Assembly (NCBI GenBank): GCA_012514535.1
Contig: JAAZAA010000050.1
Span: 1 to 62,317, forward strand
Source: Myxococcales bacterium
GTDB taxonomy: Bacteria > Myxococcota_A > Polyangia > Polyangiales > Polyangiaceae
Reading direction: 5' to 3'
DNA length: 62,317 nt
In this document: positions 46,329 to 55,276 of the stretch, piece after piece
Position numbering within the stretch: position 1 is the stretch's first letter
How the letters are laid out: every line of letters begins with the position of its first letter
Notes under the pieces: model-generated
The model's database searches: none
The model's input: only the letters and a program-made list of their open reading frames with translations
Told to the model about the DNA's origin: nothing
Position numbers and translations under genes: made by a program

Positions 46329-47669
46329 TCAGGGGTGGGCGCGATCCCCGGACTCGGGAGCTTGGCGCGGGTCGCCGCCCGTCTTCAGCTCCGTCGTCCG
46401 CGGCTCGGCGACCTCGACGCGGCTCCGCCCCTTCTCCTGGCTGGACTCGGCCCCGGTCGCCGACGCTTCCCGTGCCGCGGCGTCACCGAGGGAGCCCGCC
46501 TCGCCGCCCGCTCCGCCGAGGACCCTCTGGATCCGCGGCAGATCGTCCCGGAGGCAATGGCGCAGACTCGCGCCGAGCAGCGCCGCCAACAGATCTCCGA
46601 GGACTCCGCCGGGCGGGTTGTAGCAGAGGTCGAAATCCAGAACGGAGCCGCCGTCCTCCGGGTGGACCCGCAGCGTCCCCTCCATCTCCAAGCGTCCTCC
46701 CTCGAGGCTCCGCCAGGAGACGCGCTCCTTCGGCACTACCTCGGTGAGCTCGATCTGCCAGCGCATCGGGAGTCCCAGAGGTCCAGACGCCATGAGCTCC
46801 CAAACGGAGCCGACGCCCTCCTCGTTCCCCTTCTCCACCTGTGTCACGGACTCGAGGAGGGAGAACAGCTCCCCCACGCGCCCCGCATCCCGGAGGTAGG
46901 AGGTCACGTGCTCAGGGCTGGCGTCCACACGGAAGTGCTTACGGACGCGGATGAGGTCGGGGCCCGCTCCAATGCCGATCAGCTTGCTCAACGGCAGGTT
47001 CGTGAGGGAGCGCACCAGGAGGGTGGCGCCCAACCCCGTGACGATTCCCCCCGAGGCGCCCCGCTGGCGCAGGCCATAGCCGATCAACGGGAGGCTCGTG
47101 GCGACGCCGAACATCCTGTACGCGGGCATCCACTCGGTGCCGAAGAAGCGGCGTCCCTTGCGCTCGCGGCCTCCTTGCAAGGAGGGCACGTCCTCTGCGG
47201 ACTCGAAGCGCTCCAGCTCGTCGTGCACGGCCCGCACGCCCGGGATGGCGCCGACCTCCCGCACGATGTCGTCCGCCTCGCCCTCGAGGGCCGGCCCCGA
47301 GAGGGTCACATGCCCGTTCCGGGCGTGGACCTCCACCGTGCGGGCGTGAGAGGAGACGTGACCCAGTCGGGCCCGCACACGGCTCACCAGCAAATCGTCC
47401 GGCACGTGCTCTGTCTGGTCCGCGCGGGCGCGTACTTCCGCGACGGCCCCGCGCAGTCGATTCTCGGCGTCCGCGAAGGCCTTCCGCGCTTCGGTCGCTC
47501 CGACGCGCTTGAAGTGGCGGGCCTTGTCGTGGATGAGCCGGCGTCGTCTGCGCCCATTCTCGGGATCCAGGAGGTACCCCAGGGCCGCGCCGAGCCCGAC
47601 CCCGACGGGCCAGGTGATGGACCTCCCCGGATCGATCGTCTTTCCAGAACCGCGTTCTGTCTCACCCAT
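46329..47669 (-). CDS. Membrane-associated protein with YtxH-like, BON and SRPBCC domains
   Basis: A 446-residue multi-domain protein. The N-terminal hydrophobic GVGLGAALGYLLDPENGRRRR is a YtxH-like glycine segment with the DP-x-GRRRR motif. A BON domain follows (LLVSRVRARLGHVSSHARTVEV, then NGHVTLSGPALEGEADDIVREV). A hydrophobic DUF2892-like stretch (YRMFGVATSLPLIGYGL...) comes next, then a polyketide-cyclase/SRPBCC domain (VRVRKHFRVDASPEHVTSYL to DFDLCYNPPGG) and a low-complexity tail. This looks like a lipid-handling or envelope-stability protein, but no function is established. GGGGGA precedes the ATG. It converges on the ExeM-like gene, where a 15-bp direct repeat (46309 and 46324) marks the junction. 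Confidence 0.8.
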   Translation of the reverse strand: MGETERGSGKTIDPGRSITWPVGVGLGAALGYLLDPENGRRRRRLIHDKARHFKRVGATEARKAFADAENRLRGAVAEVRARADQTEHVPDDLLVSRVRARLGHVSSHARTVEVHARNGHVTLSGPALEGEADDIVREVGAIPGVRAVHDELERFESAEDVPSLQGGRERKGRRFFGTEWMPAYRMFGVATSLPLIGYGLRQRGASGGIVTGLGATLLVRSLTNLPLSKLIGIGAGPDLIRVRKHFRVDASPEHVTSYLRDAGRVGELFSLLESVTQVEKGNEEGVGSVWELMASGPLGLPMRWQIELTEVVPKERVSWRSLEGGRLEMEGTLRVHPEDGGSVLDFDLCYNPPGGVLGDLLAALLGASLRHCLRDDLPRIQRVLGGAGGEAGSLGDAAAREASATGAESSQEKGRSRVEVAEPRTTELKTGGDPRQAPESGDRAHP

Positions 47670-47948
47670 GTGAATCCCCCCTCGCTTGTGCGGCTCCCGT
47701 TGGACTCGAACGATGTCGACGGCCCGGCTGAGCCTCGTTCCCGATCACGACTCCGGTCGAGCACGGAAGTCGGTGCGTCTCCCAATCGTTCTAGCAGCTC
47801 GAGGATCCGGCGCATGGCCTTCTCGAGCGACGACCGTTCGTCGCGACCAAAGTGCGCGCGGAGAATGCCTGGGAGCGTTGAAGGTTCGTCGAACTGGCCC
47901 CACACTGATCCAGACGCGCACTGGCCGCTTGCGGAGACGGGTGACGAA

Positions 47949-47984
47949 CAAGGACGGGCCACCCCGGGGGGCGGCCCGTCCTTG
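47949..47984 (-). terminator. Hairpin terminator of the GH45 gene
   Basis: CAAGGACGGGCC (47949-47960) and GGCCCGTCCTTG (47973-47984) form a perfect 12-bp stem with a 12-nt loop that is itself CCCC/GGGG self-complementary. It lies 63 bp past the GH45 stop. On the minus strand TTCGTC follows. The rest of the gene-free stretch 47670-48047 shows nothing further. Confidence 0.65.
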
Positions 47985-48047
47985 GGGCGTGCGGGCTGGC
48001 TCTCGCGCCGCCCGCCCGGCCTCGTCAGGTCTTGGTTCCGGGTCGAC

Positions 48048-49721
48048 TCAGATGCCCGCCGGGCACTCGACGGGCTCGTACCTGAATTTGGGGTTGTCTG
48101 CGACTTCGTACCAGTCGACGAACCAGTGGCAGCCGTCGCGGACGGGGCCCGCGGGCAACAGCGAGCACTTGTTGCGCACGCATTGCTTCCTCGCTTCGTG
48201 CGAGCCACCGCACTCCCCGAGGAAGCCGCCGTAGGTCGCGCCGAGGTCGCTCGGATCGATGCCCCACTGTGCGGCGCAGGCGTCCGGGTTCTGCCCCACG
48301 CCGCCACCCGGGATCATGACGTCGAACTGGTTGCTCTGGACGTCGCCTCCCGTGTTCGTGACCTTCACGATCATGTGCTTGCCAGCGATCGCTCGAGAGC
48401 CGGGATCGTTGGGGTTGTGCTGCCCCTGACCCGTGAACTGGATGTGATAGCATTGGCCGCAGGTCGGGTTGGGCACGGCGATGTAACCGTAGGACACGTG
48501 GTCCGAGATGGCGCGGGGGGCCTCGTCGTAGCAGGCGTGGGCGTCTCCCTTCTCGTCCTCCTTGCCGCAGGCGCTCGGCGTCGAAGCGCTCACGGGCGTG
48601 ACGCCGTCGGCGGCGCATGCAGCGGTGTTCCCGTGGTTGGGCCAGGCACAGTGGGGTTTGCAGCAGTCCCAATAGCGGCTCGCCCACCCCTCGGGACCAC
48701 CGTGCAGGTCCGGCAAGTCCGCGGCGCCGCCACCCGCGCCGGGAGCGCCGCCGGTGTTCGAGCCGCCGCCCGTGTTGGGGGCGCCGCCGGAGCTCGGGCT
48801 TCCCCCGGTGCTGGAGCCGCCGCCCGTTCCATCGGAGGACACGAGCTCTGGACGATAGTTCGAGCCGAGACTGCGCGCGCAGAACCCGAAGCCGCCCGGA
48901 TGGGTGCCCGTGACCGTCGCCGTGGTGCCGCTCGTGGAGAAGCTCCCGTTCCAGAGGTTGTTGATCTCCGACTGGTTCAGCTGCACCACGACGGTCCACG
49001 TCGTGGCGCCGTCGACGTCGACGCTCGCGCAGTACCCCGAGCCCCAGTCGCTGTCGATGCGCAGGGTCGCGCCTCCCGTGCTGGTCGCCCCGCCGGAGCT
49101 CGTGGAACCACCGGAGCTCGCGCCGCCGGTGCTGGTCGCGCCGCCGGTGCTGGTCGCGCCTCCCGTGCTCGTGGAACCGCCAGAGCTGGTCGTGCCTCCC
49201 GTGCTCGTGGAACCGCCAGAGCTGGTCGTGCCTCCCGTGCTCGTGGAACCACCGGAGCCCGTGGAACCGCCGGAGCTCGCGCCGCCGCTCCCTCCTGGAT
49301 CTCCGCCGACGACGCTCAGGGACGCGAGGGTCGGCAGGTAGTCGGTCCCGTTCGCCGTGGCGCAGAAGCCGAAGGAGACACGCCCTCCCGGAGCGATGGA
49401 CTGGTTGTGACCGACCGGGGTGACCGTGTCACCGTCCCGGGTCCCGTTCCAGAGCTGATTGATACTCGACTGGCGGGTGTTCAGGGTCACTGACCAGCTC
49501 GTGACCGGCGTGTCCCCGTGATTGTCCAGAAAGACGTCTGCGCAGTACCCGCTCCCCCAGTCGCTCTGGAGAGAGAGGGTCGCTTCGACGCCGCCCGTCG
49601 TCAGCGCCGCCCACTGGCTGGCCAACGGCCCCTGGCTCCCTCGTTCGTCCTTCTCCCCTGATGAACATGCGAAGACAACGACTGCCGGGACTAGCCCGAC
49701 GAGACTCCACCTGAGCTTCAT
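48048..49721 (-). CDS. GH45 endoglucanase lipoprotein with two CBM2-like cellulose-binding domains
   Basis: A 557-residue secreted cellulase. The lipobox VVFAC sets Cys19 as the likely anchor. Two CBM2-like modules (about 44-138 and 218-296) each have SDWGSGYCA, a WNG segment and a late FGFC. They are joined by Gly/Ser/Thr (STGG) linkers. The C-terminal GH45 domain (about 344-557) starts with RYWDCCKPHCAW, the GH45 signature, with catalytic Asp352. The partner acid is Asp467 in NQFDVMIPGGGVG. The domain is Cys-rich as the family requires. It hydrolyses internal beta-1,4-glucan bonds with inversion. GH45 is mostly eukaryotic, so a bacterial copy is notable. Confidence 0.93.
   Translation of the reverse strand: MKLRWSLVGLVPAVVVFACSSGEKDERGSQGPLASQWAALTTGGVEATLSLQSDWGSGYCADVFLDNHGDTPVTSWSVTLNTRQSSINQLWNGTRDGDTVTPVGHNQSIAPGGRVSFGFCATANGTDYLPTLASLSVVGGDPGGSGGASSGGSTGSGGSTSTGGTTSSGGSTSTGGTTSSGGSTSTGGATSTGGATSTGGASSGGSTSSGGATSTGGATLRIDSDWGSGYCASVDVDGATTWTVVVQLNQSEINNLWNGSFSTSGTTATVTGTHPGGFGFCARSLGSNYRPELVSSDGTGGGSSTGGSPSSGGAPNTGGGSNTGGAPGAGGGAADLPDLHGGPEGWASRYWDCCKPHCAWPNHGNTAACAADGVTPVSASTPSACGKEDEKGDAHACYDEAPRAISDHVSYGYIAVPNPTCGQCYHIQFTGQGQHNPNDPGSRAIAGKHMIVKVTNTGGDVQSNQFDVMIPGGGVGQNPDACAAQWGIDPSDLGATYGGFLGECGGSHEARKQCVRNKCSLLPAGPVRDGCHWFVDWYEVADNPKFRYEPVECPAGI
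49159..49250 (-). repeat. 36-bp coding repeats in the GH45 linker
   Basis: A 36-bp unit occurs twice exactly (49159-49194 and 49195-49230) plus 20 bp of a third copy. It encodes the STSTGGTTSSGG linker between the two CBM2-like modules. Degenerate STGG copies extend on both sides. Copy number is likely slippage-prone but frame-neutral. Confidence 0.8.
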
Positions 49722-50292
49722 CTTTTCCTCCGTTGGCTAAGGAGCGTGGAAACGCATCCACCCGGCCACCCTGGCAGCCGCCGATCGGGGTCGCAACCAC
49801 GGAGTCGCTCGAATGGGTCAGATTTTTCTCGGTGATTTTCGTGGTGTCTGGCGCCTTCACTATCCCTTCACATGCTCACGAATCATGGAGGAGCCGATCC
49901 CAAGAAAGTGATGGGATCGTGAGCGCGCCCCGCGAGCGGCCGGTGGCGGAGGAATCGCGCCGCGCTGCTTTGTCGCGCGTTTCGCCGTGTTGGACCGTCG
50001 TATGCGGAGCCGACGCGGCGCGGCGAACGCCGGGGCGGTGTGGCCACGCAGAGGCAGCCCACCAAGGGGTGAGTCAGTGAAGTGTAAAGTGAAGGCGGAG
50101 TGATGGGGGGAGGACCTCCAGCGGCCCGGAGGAACTCGAACGAGTCAGCTCGAGTGCAGAAACCGTAAACAAATCCTTTGTGGCAGGAACGAAAGCGCGG
50201 GTGCTAGGGTTCTGCCCGAAAACGTTCCGGTACGACGTCAGCGTTCCGGTGCAAGTATGTTGAACGTCCAACGAACGGATTGAAACTTGAGG
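49722..50292. other. Divergent intergenic region GH45 / DUF4833-like gene
   Basis: A 571-bp gene-free stretch, AT-richer near both genes. Near the plus-strand gene, CGTTCCGGT occurs twice (about 50222 and 50240), followed by the imperfect dyad GTTGAACGTCCAAC. A GTGGCAGGAACGAAAGC segment (about 50179) loosely recalls a -24 element but lacks the TTGC partner. I find no RNA gene or ORF to support. Confidence 0.4.
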
Positions 50293-50814
50293 ATGCCATC
50301 CGCACGTGTGATGACGCGGCGAGCGTGGATCGCGCTCGGAGCGACGCTGCTCGCCTTCAGCGCAAGCGCGAGCCCTGCCGAGACACGTTTGTTCCATATC
50401 GAGCGCAGCAAGAACGCCAACATCGTGGCGTACGACGTGCGCTTGAACCCGCGCGGGACCATCGACACCAGCGCGCCCATCGACGGCTACTGGATGCGAC
50501 TGGCCGAGGACGGCAGGCGCAAGGAGCTCAGTGGCCTCGAGAAGCGCCTTGCTTACGGCTGGAGCGCGAAGCGCCACGGCGAGGATGGGCTCATCCTCTC
50601 CCTGAAGGCATTGCCGGATCGGGAGATGACGGTGGTCCACGGGAAGAACGGCTACGAGGCGCGCATGCCCATCGCGGGCGTGCCCGCGCGGTTCGTGAAG
50701 GCCTACGTCAAGACCAAGGAGGGGGGCCTGCTCCCCAAGGTCCTGTACGTCGACTTCCATGGCCACCGTCTCGACAACGGTGAGCCGATCATGGAACGCC
50801 AGAAGAACGACTGA
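50293..50814 (+). CDS. Exported DUF4833-like protein
   Basis: A 173-residue protein with an N-terminal signal peptide (MTRRAWIALGATLLAFSASASPAE). The mature part RLFHIERSKNANIVAYDVRLN, then DGYWMRLAEDGRRKELSGLE and KRLAYGWSAKRH, matches what I recall of the DUF4833 family, small periplasmic proteins of unknown role. It ends PKVLYVDFHGHRLDNGEPI. Possible starts are TTG 50287, ATG 50293 and ATG 50311; the last sits closest to the signal peptide. It converges on the CAP-domain gene. Confidence 0.75.
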   Translation: MPSARVMTRRAWIALGATLLAFSASASPAETRLFHIERSKNANIVAYDVRLNPRGTIDTSAPIDGYWMRLAEDGRRKELSGLEKRLAYGWSAKRHGEDGLILSLKALPDREMTVVHGKNGYEARMPIAGVPARFVKAYVKTKEGGLLPKVLYVDFHGHRLDNGEPIMERQKND

Positions 50815-50870
50815 GCCATCCCCTCGCGCGCGGTCGCGTCACCTCGGCCGCGCGACGCCCACCATGGCGC

Positions 50871-50930
50871 CTCGCCCGAGCCCCGCCTCGCCCGAGCCCC
50901 GTCTCGCCCGAGCCCGCCTCGCCCGAGCCC
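50871..50930. repeat. Four tandem 15-16-bp repeats each with an internal hairpin
   Basis: CTCGCCCGAGCCCCGC-like units start at 50871, 50887, 50903 and 50918. Each contains CTCG-CC-CGAG, a small self-complementary element. They fill the gap between the convergent DUF4833-like and CAP-domain genes and may serve as a terminator array or be slippage products. Confidence 0.75.
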
Positions 50931-50940
50931 TGGACGGAGC

Positions 50941-51861
50941 TCAGCGGCCGTGGAGGCCGACCAGCAGCAGGACCTGGAGACGTGGCCGCCCCCGCTCGTC
51001 CTGCGTCGGCTCCACGGCGAGACCGAAGCTCGCCCGCGGATCTTGCCGCAGGGAGCTCGGCACCTCGAGCGCCGAAGAATCGGCGAGACGCTGCGCTCCG
51101 ACGGCGACTCCTGCCAGGTCCCGCTCGCGTCGCTGGGACACCACCTCCGTGACGCGATCGGCGATGGTCGCGAGAGCGCCCGGATCGCGGGCGAGCGCCG
51201 CGACGTGTTCTCGGGCGAGCTCTTCGAGGAGCGGTGAGCTCTGCGCCGGCGGCAGGCCCGCCGCGCGTCGCGCTGCCTGGATGACCTTCGACATGTTGGC
51301 GCGAGCCTCCGCGGCGCTCTCGACCTTGCCGGGGCGGGCGAACACCTGGGTGATGGTGAGGTTCTCTGCCGCGTGGACGCCGCCCGACACGATCCCGATG
51401 CCGACGTGGGTCACGTCGTCGGCCATGATGTTCGCGTGGTGAGGGGGGCTCCGCAGGAGTCCGTCCTGGCCGCGCTCGACGTCCGGTGCCTCGGACAGGT
51501 TCTCGCGCGCTGCGAGGAAGGCGTAGCCCGCAGCGTCGAGGCGGTCTTCGAGGCTGCCGCTGTTGGGCGAGTCGTGCTCGAAGAAGCGGTTGTCCCGCAT
51601 GTCGGCGGAGTGGTAGCGCGCGACGTCCGCGAGGCGTGAGTCGTAGGTGAGAGGCGGTAGCCCCTGCGCGGCGCGGTCGCGGTTCAGCCTCTGGAACATG
51701 GCGCGCTCCTCGCGCTCGATCGCGGCGCTCGCCTCGACCCGCGGCAACCCGCTGCCGAAGCCCGGTGGAGGAGGCGAGCTGGAGCAGCCGCCCAGGCCGA
51801 GCTGGAGCGTGAGGACACAAGAGGCGAGCAGCGCGGGGAGGCGAGGGGCCCGGAACGTCAC
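50941..51861 (-). CDS. CAP (SCP/PR-1)-domain lipoprotein
   Basis: A 306-residue secreted lipoprotein. The signal ends in LGLGGCSSS. The CAP domain begins FQRLNRDRAAQGLPPLTYDSRL and has ARYHSADMRDNRFFEHDSPNSGS and ENLSEAPDV, then SPPHHANIMADDVTHVGIGI, which hold the two histidines and two acids of the CAP cavity. A C-terminal extension of about 130 residues is unassigned. Roles proposed for bacterial CAP proteins vary, and none can be chosen here. The GTG at 51861 precedes the signal peptide; the frame is open to 51936. Confidence 0.85.
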   Translation of the reverse strand: MTFRAPRLPALLASCVLTLQLGLGGCSSSPPPPGFGSGLPRVEASAAIEREERAMFQRLNRDRAAQGLPPLTYDSRLADVARYHSADMRDNRFFEHDSPNSGSLEDRLDAAGYAFLAARENLSEAPDVERGQDGLLRSPPHHANIMADDVTHVGIGIVSGGVHAAENLTITQVFARPGKVESAAEARANMSKVIQAARRAAGLPPAQSSPLLEELAREHVAALARDPGALATIADRVTEVVSQRRERDLAGVAVGAQRLADSSALEVPSSLRQDPRASFGLAVEPTQDERGRPRLQVLLLVGLHGR

Positions 51862-52018
51862 CGCGAGGATCTTGGCAGGTTTTCCCTCGCAGAGCACCGC
51901 GCGGATCACCCGACGGGGGTGCGCGGCGCGGCCCATCCGGCATGTCGAGCGCCAGCGCGCCGTCCCCCGAGCGTCGCTGGCGAGCCTCTCCCGGGCATGC
52001 AGTCGAGGTGCCGGGGAG

Positions 52019-52052
52019 GGGGCGACTCAGGGGCGACTCAAGGGGCGACTCA
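52019..52052. repeat. Three copies of an 11-bp direct repeat
   Basis: GGGGCGACTCA occurs at 52019, 52030 and 52042, just past the stop of the minus-strand kinase gene. The function is unknown; it may be a slippage product or part of an unclear 3' element. Confidence 0.65.
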
Positions 52053-52059
52053 CACCGCG

Positions 52060-53472
52060 TCAGCGCAGGAGCATCACCCAAAGTACGACGAGGAGCGCCA
52101 CGGAGAGACCCACGGCCCAGAGCAGGGGCGACATCGAGGGGCTCGCCGCGCGCGCCCGCGCCTGGAGCTCGTTGCGCTGCGTCCGGTGCCAGCCGGACCG
52201 CTCGTCCTTGGACTCGTTCGACAGGAGCGCCGCGGGGAGCCGCGCCGTGGAGCCGGGCCCCGCGTCCTTGGTTCCCAGCGCAGTCCCCGCGCCTCCGGCA
52301 GGGGGATTCCTCGAGTCGCCGCGCAGTCCCTCGGGTTGGGCGATGAGGCCGCTCGACGCCGTCGGGGTCTGCGTCGGCTCGAGGGTCTGGAGCAACATCT
52401 GGTAGGCGAGGTTCGACTTGCCCTTGCTCCGGTTGAGCAGTTGCTGGATGGCGTCCAAGGTGCCTGGGTCGAGCCGATCCCGCACACAACGCCCCACGTC
52501 TGCCTGGGTGACGACCGTCCTGGAGGCGATGAGCCACTCCTCCAGCGCCTCACGCATCGCGTCCGCCGTGGGATAGCGATCTTCGGGCTTGTGCTGCAGG
52601 GCCCGGAGGATGATCTCCTCGAGCCCCGGCGGGTACATCGGATCGATCTCTCGCGGGCGTTTGTACTCGCCCAGCAGGATCTTCGTCATCGCTTCGGGCC
52701 CGTTCCCGAAGGGGCGCAGACCCATGGTCGCGACGTAGAGCACGCAGCCCATCGCGTAGACGTCGACGCGGCGGTCCGACGGCTCGCCGGTGATCTGCTC
52801 GGGGGCGAGATAGCCGAACTTTCCCTTGACCTCACCCGTCTTGGTGCGCTCGTGGAGCTGGTAACGCGCCTTCGCGATGCCGAAGTCGCTCACCTTCACC
52901 TGACCGTGCAGGGAGACCAGGATGTTGGGGGGCGAGACGTCGCGGTGGATGACGCCGAGCGGATTGCCGTCGGGATCGAGGGCCTCGTGAGCCGCGTGGA
53001 GGCCGGCGCAGGCGTCCGCGCAGATGCGCACGGCGATGGGTAGGTCGAGGGGGACGAAGTTCTTACCTTGTCGGATCAGGCCGCCGAGGGAGTCCCCTGC
53101 CACCCACTCCATCGCCATGAACAGGAGGTTCTGCTCCGGGTCCTTGTCGAGCTCGTAGGTCTCACAGACGTTGGGGTGATGCACCGCCGTGGCGATGGTC
53201 GCCTCGTCGATGAACATGCGCGCGTAATCGAGATCCCGGGACAGCTCGGGGCGGACGATCTTCAGGGCGACCGTCCGCGCGATGCCGCCGCCGCTGTCCG
53301 GGGTCGCCGCCCACACGTGAGCCATCCCGCCGCTCGCCAGGAGCGCGATCAACCGGTACCGCCCGATCTTGGTGCCGGGCGCGAACCCTTCGGGCAGGGT
53401 CTCGAGGGGCTCCCTGGGGTGCGGAGTGGGTGGCATCGGTCGGGCTTGGTGGAGTAAGATGCCCGGAGGCAT
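52060..53472 (-). CDS. Hanks-type Ser/Thr protein kinase with C-terminal membrane helix
   Basis: A 470-residue kinase. It has a Gly-rich loop LASGGMAHVW, VALK (Lys71), the alpha-C Glu90, catalytic HRDVSPPN (Asp178), DFGIAK (196) and GYLAPEQ. The juxtamembrane tail is Ser/Pro-rich, and a single C-terminal helix (about 448-469) would tether it to the membrane with no extracytoplasmic sensor domain. This is a typical myxobacterial kinase. The start at 53472 is the first ATG; an ATG at 53436 is possible. It is divergent from a second kinase with only 85 bp between, containing an 11-bp dyad GACTCGGAGTC (53502-53512), so they may be co-regulated. Confidence 0.93.
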   Translation of the reverse strand: MPPGILLHQARPMPPTPHPREPLETLPEGFAPGTKIGRYRLIALLASGGMAHVWAATPDSGGGIARTVALKIVRPELSRDLDYARMFIDEATIATAVHHPNVCETYELDKDPEQNLLFMAMEWVAGDSLGGLIRQGKNFVPLDLPIAVRICADACAGLHAAHEALDPDGNPLGVIHRDVSPPNILVSLHGQVKVSDFGIAKARYQLHERTKTGEVKGKFGYLAPEQITGEPSDRRVDVYAMGCVLYVATMGLRPFGNGPEAMTKILLGEYKRPREIDPMYPPGLEEIILRALQHKPEDRYPTADAMREALEEWLIASRTVVTQADVGRCVRDRLDPGTLDAIQQLLNRSKGKSNLAYQMLLQTLEPTQTPTASSGLIAQPEGLRGDSRNPPAGGAGTALGTKDAGPGSTARLPAALLSNESKDERSGWHRTQRNELQARARAASPSMSPLLWAVGLSVALLVVLWVMLLR

Positions 53473-53557
53473 CTTTCGAACCTAATGACTACTTTCCCCT
53501 CGACTCGGAGTCACCGCAAGACTCGTCGTTCATCGAAGTCTCCGTGACGGACGTCCC

Positions 53558-55276
53558 ATGAGCGAGCCTGCCGGAAGTGAAGCCAGGTCGTACAGGCGCT
53601 TGGATCACTATCGGCTTCTCACCTGCCTGGGTGTGGGCGGAATGGGGGAGGTGTGGGCCGCGCGGGATCTGGCGGCGCCGGGACGGCGGATCGTCGCCGT
53701 CAAGATGACCAAACAGGAGGGCGTCGAGGCGGCGAAGGTGTTGTGGGACGAGGCGCGGATCGCGTCCCTCATCCAACACCCAAACGTGTGCCCCGTCTAC
53801 GAAATGGGGCACGCGGACGGCGTGCAGTACCTCGTCATGGACTGGTGCGATGGCGCCAGCCTGCACGATCTCCTTCAGAAGATCCCCGGGCAGACCCTGC
53901 CCCTGCCCATCGCGGTGAAGATCGCCGCGCAGGTCGCCGCGGGGTTGCACGCCGCCCACGAGCTCGTCGACGAGGCCGGTCAGGCCCTGGGCGTCGTGCA
54001 CCGGGACGTCTCGCCGCAGAACGTGTTGATCTCGAGCCAAGGCGCCGTGCTCGTGACGGACTTCGGCGTCGCCAAGGCCGCCGGGCAGGCCCATCGCCCC
54101 ACGGAGACGGGGGAGGTGAAGGGCAAGCTGTCCTACATGGCGCCGGAGCAGGTGAAGTCGAAGGACGTCGACCGGCGGGCGGACGTGTTTTCCCTCGGCT
54201 GTCTCCTGTACCTCACGACCGTCGGGCGGCGACCGTTCCACGGCGACGACGCGCTGGCGACCCTCTACCAGATCCTGGAGAAGGATGTGGAGCGCCCCCG
54301 CGCGCTCCGCGAGGACTACCCCGAGGCCCTCGACGCGATCGTGATGAAGGCGCTCGCCAAGGATCGGGAGGAACGGTTCCAGACGGCGGAGGAGCTGCAG
54401 ATCGCTCTGGAGTCGTGGCTGGTCGAGACGCGCACCCGGGTCACCGAGCAGGACATCGCGCGCCTGCTCCTGGAGCAATTGGGAGAGACGATCCGCGAGC
54501 GCAAGGGGATGATCGCCGAGCGCGATCGCCACGCCGAGCAGCTCGAGCGGGGAGACGTGGCTGCAGCGCCGCCGAGGGAAGAGCGCTCGGCGGAGCGACA
54601 GAGCTCCAGCTTCGCGGCGTCCGTGGTCACGCCGAACGCCACTCCGACTCCCGCGGCGAGGGCCGGAGACACGAAGCCCGCGCCCGGGCGGACGATCTGG
54701 ACGGGGGCGGGGGTGGCGGCGGCCCTGGCGCTCGGCGTCGCGATCGTCGCTCGGCTCCAGGGTGGTGAGCTCCAAGACGCTGCGCTCGCGAGCGGGGAGC
54801 AGAGGGCGGCGGCGCAGGCGTCCTCGGACGCGCCCGGGGCGGCTCCGGCGGACGCCACGGTGGCCGTGCGGGTGAGCGTCTCGCCCGCGACCGCGGAGAT
54901 CTTGCTCGACGGGACCGTGGTGGGGAGGGGCAGCTACACCGCCGAGGTGGCGCGGGCCGAGCGGGTGAGGGTGCTCGAGGCCCGCCTGGAAGGGCACCGG
55001 GCCGTCACGCGGAGCGTGACCTTCGACCGGAGCCAGGACGTGCACTTCGAGCTGATGCCCTTGGGAGCGGCCGGCGAAGCGCGCTCGGCCGACGGCGCAA
55101 CCTCGGTACGGCTGCGCCCTGCTTCGACGCGCACGAATGCCTCCCCCCAAGCGAAGCAGCCCAGCGCCGCGCGGCCACCGACCACGGCGGCCCAGGATCC
55201 GATGGCGCTGCCCCGTCCGAAGCCGAAGGTGCCGCGCCCCATCGACGCGACCAATCCCTTCGAGGACCCAGGATGA
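53558..55276 (+). CDS. Hanks-type Ser/Thr protein kinase with membrane helix and PEGA-like domain
   Basis: A 572-residue kinase. It has a GVGGMGEVW loop, VAVK (Lys49), Glu65, HRDVSPQN (Asp150), DFGVAK and SYMAPEQ. A linker leads to a membrane helix (about 380-402). The outer part contains a PEGA-like beta domain (VSVSPATAEILLDGTVVGRGS to DVHFEL, about 434-500), then a Pro/Ala/Lys tail. The kinase cores of this and the divergent kinase are similar, suggesting old duplication. The stop overlaps the next ATG by 4 bp. The PEGA-like domain may bind envelope material. Confidence 0.93.
   Translation: MSEPAGSEARSYRRLDHYRLLTCLGVGGMGEVWAARDLAAPGRRIVAVKMTKQEGVEAAKVLWDEARIASLIQHPNVCPVYEMGHADGVQYLVMDWCDGASLHDLLQKIPGQTLPLPIAVKIAAQVAAGLHAAHELVDEAGQALGVVHRDVSPQNVLISSQGAVLVTDFGVAKAAGQAHRPTETGEVKGKLSYMAPEQVKSKDVDRRADVFSLGCLLYLTTVGRRPFHGDDALATLYQILEKDVERPRALREDYPEALDAIVMKALAKDREERFQTAEELQIALESWLVETRTRVTEQDIARLLLEQLGETIRERKGMIAERDRHAEQLERGDVAAAPPREERSAERQSSSFAASVVTPNATPTPAARAGDTKPAPGRTIWTGAGVAAALALGVAIVARLQGGELQDAALASGEQRAAAQASSDAPGAAPADATVAVRVSVSPATAEILLDGTVVGRGSYTAEVARAERVRVLEARLEGHRAVTRSVTFDRSQDVHFELMPLGAAGEARSADGATSVRLRPASTRTNASPQAKQPSAARPPTTAAQDPMALPRPKPKVPRPIDATNPFEDPG

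Noticed and set aside
50178-50200. Sigma54 promoter upstream of the DUF4833-like gene
   Set aside because: A GTGGCAGG-like -24 half is present but the -12 TTGC element is absent at the required spacing.
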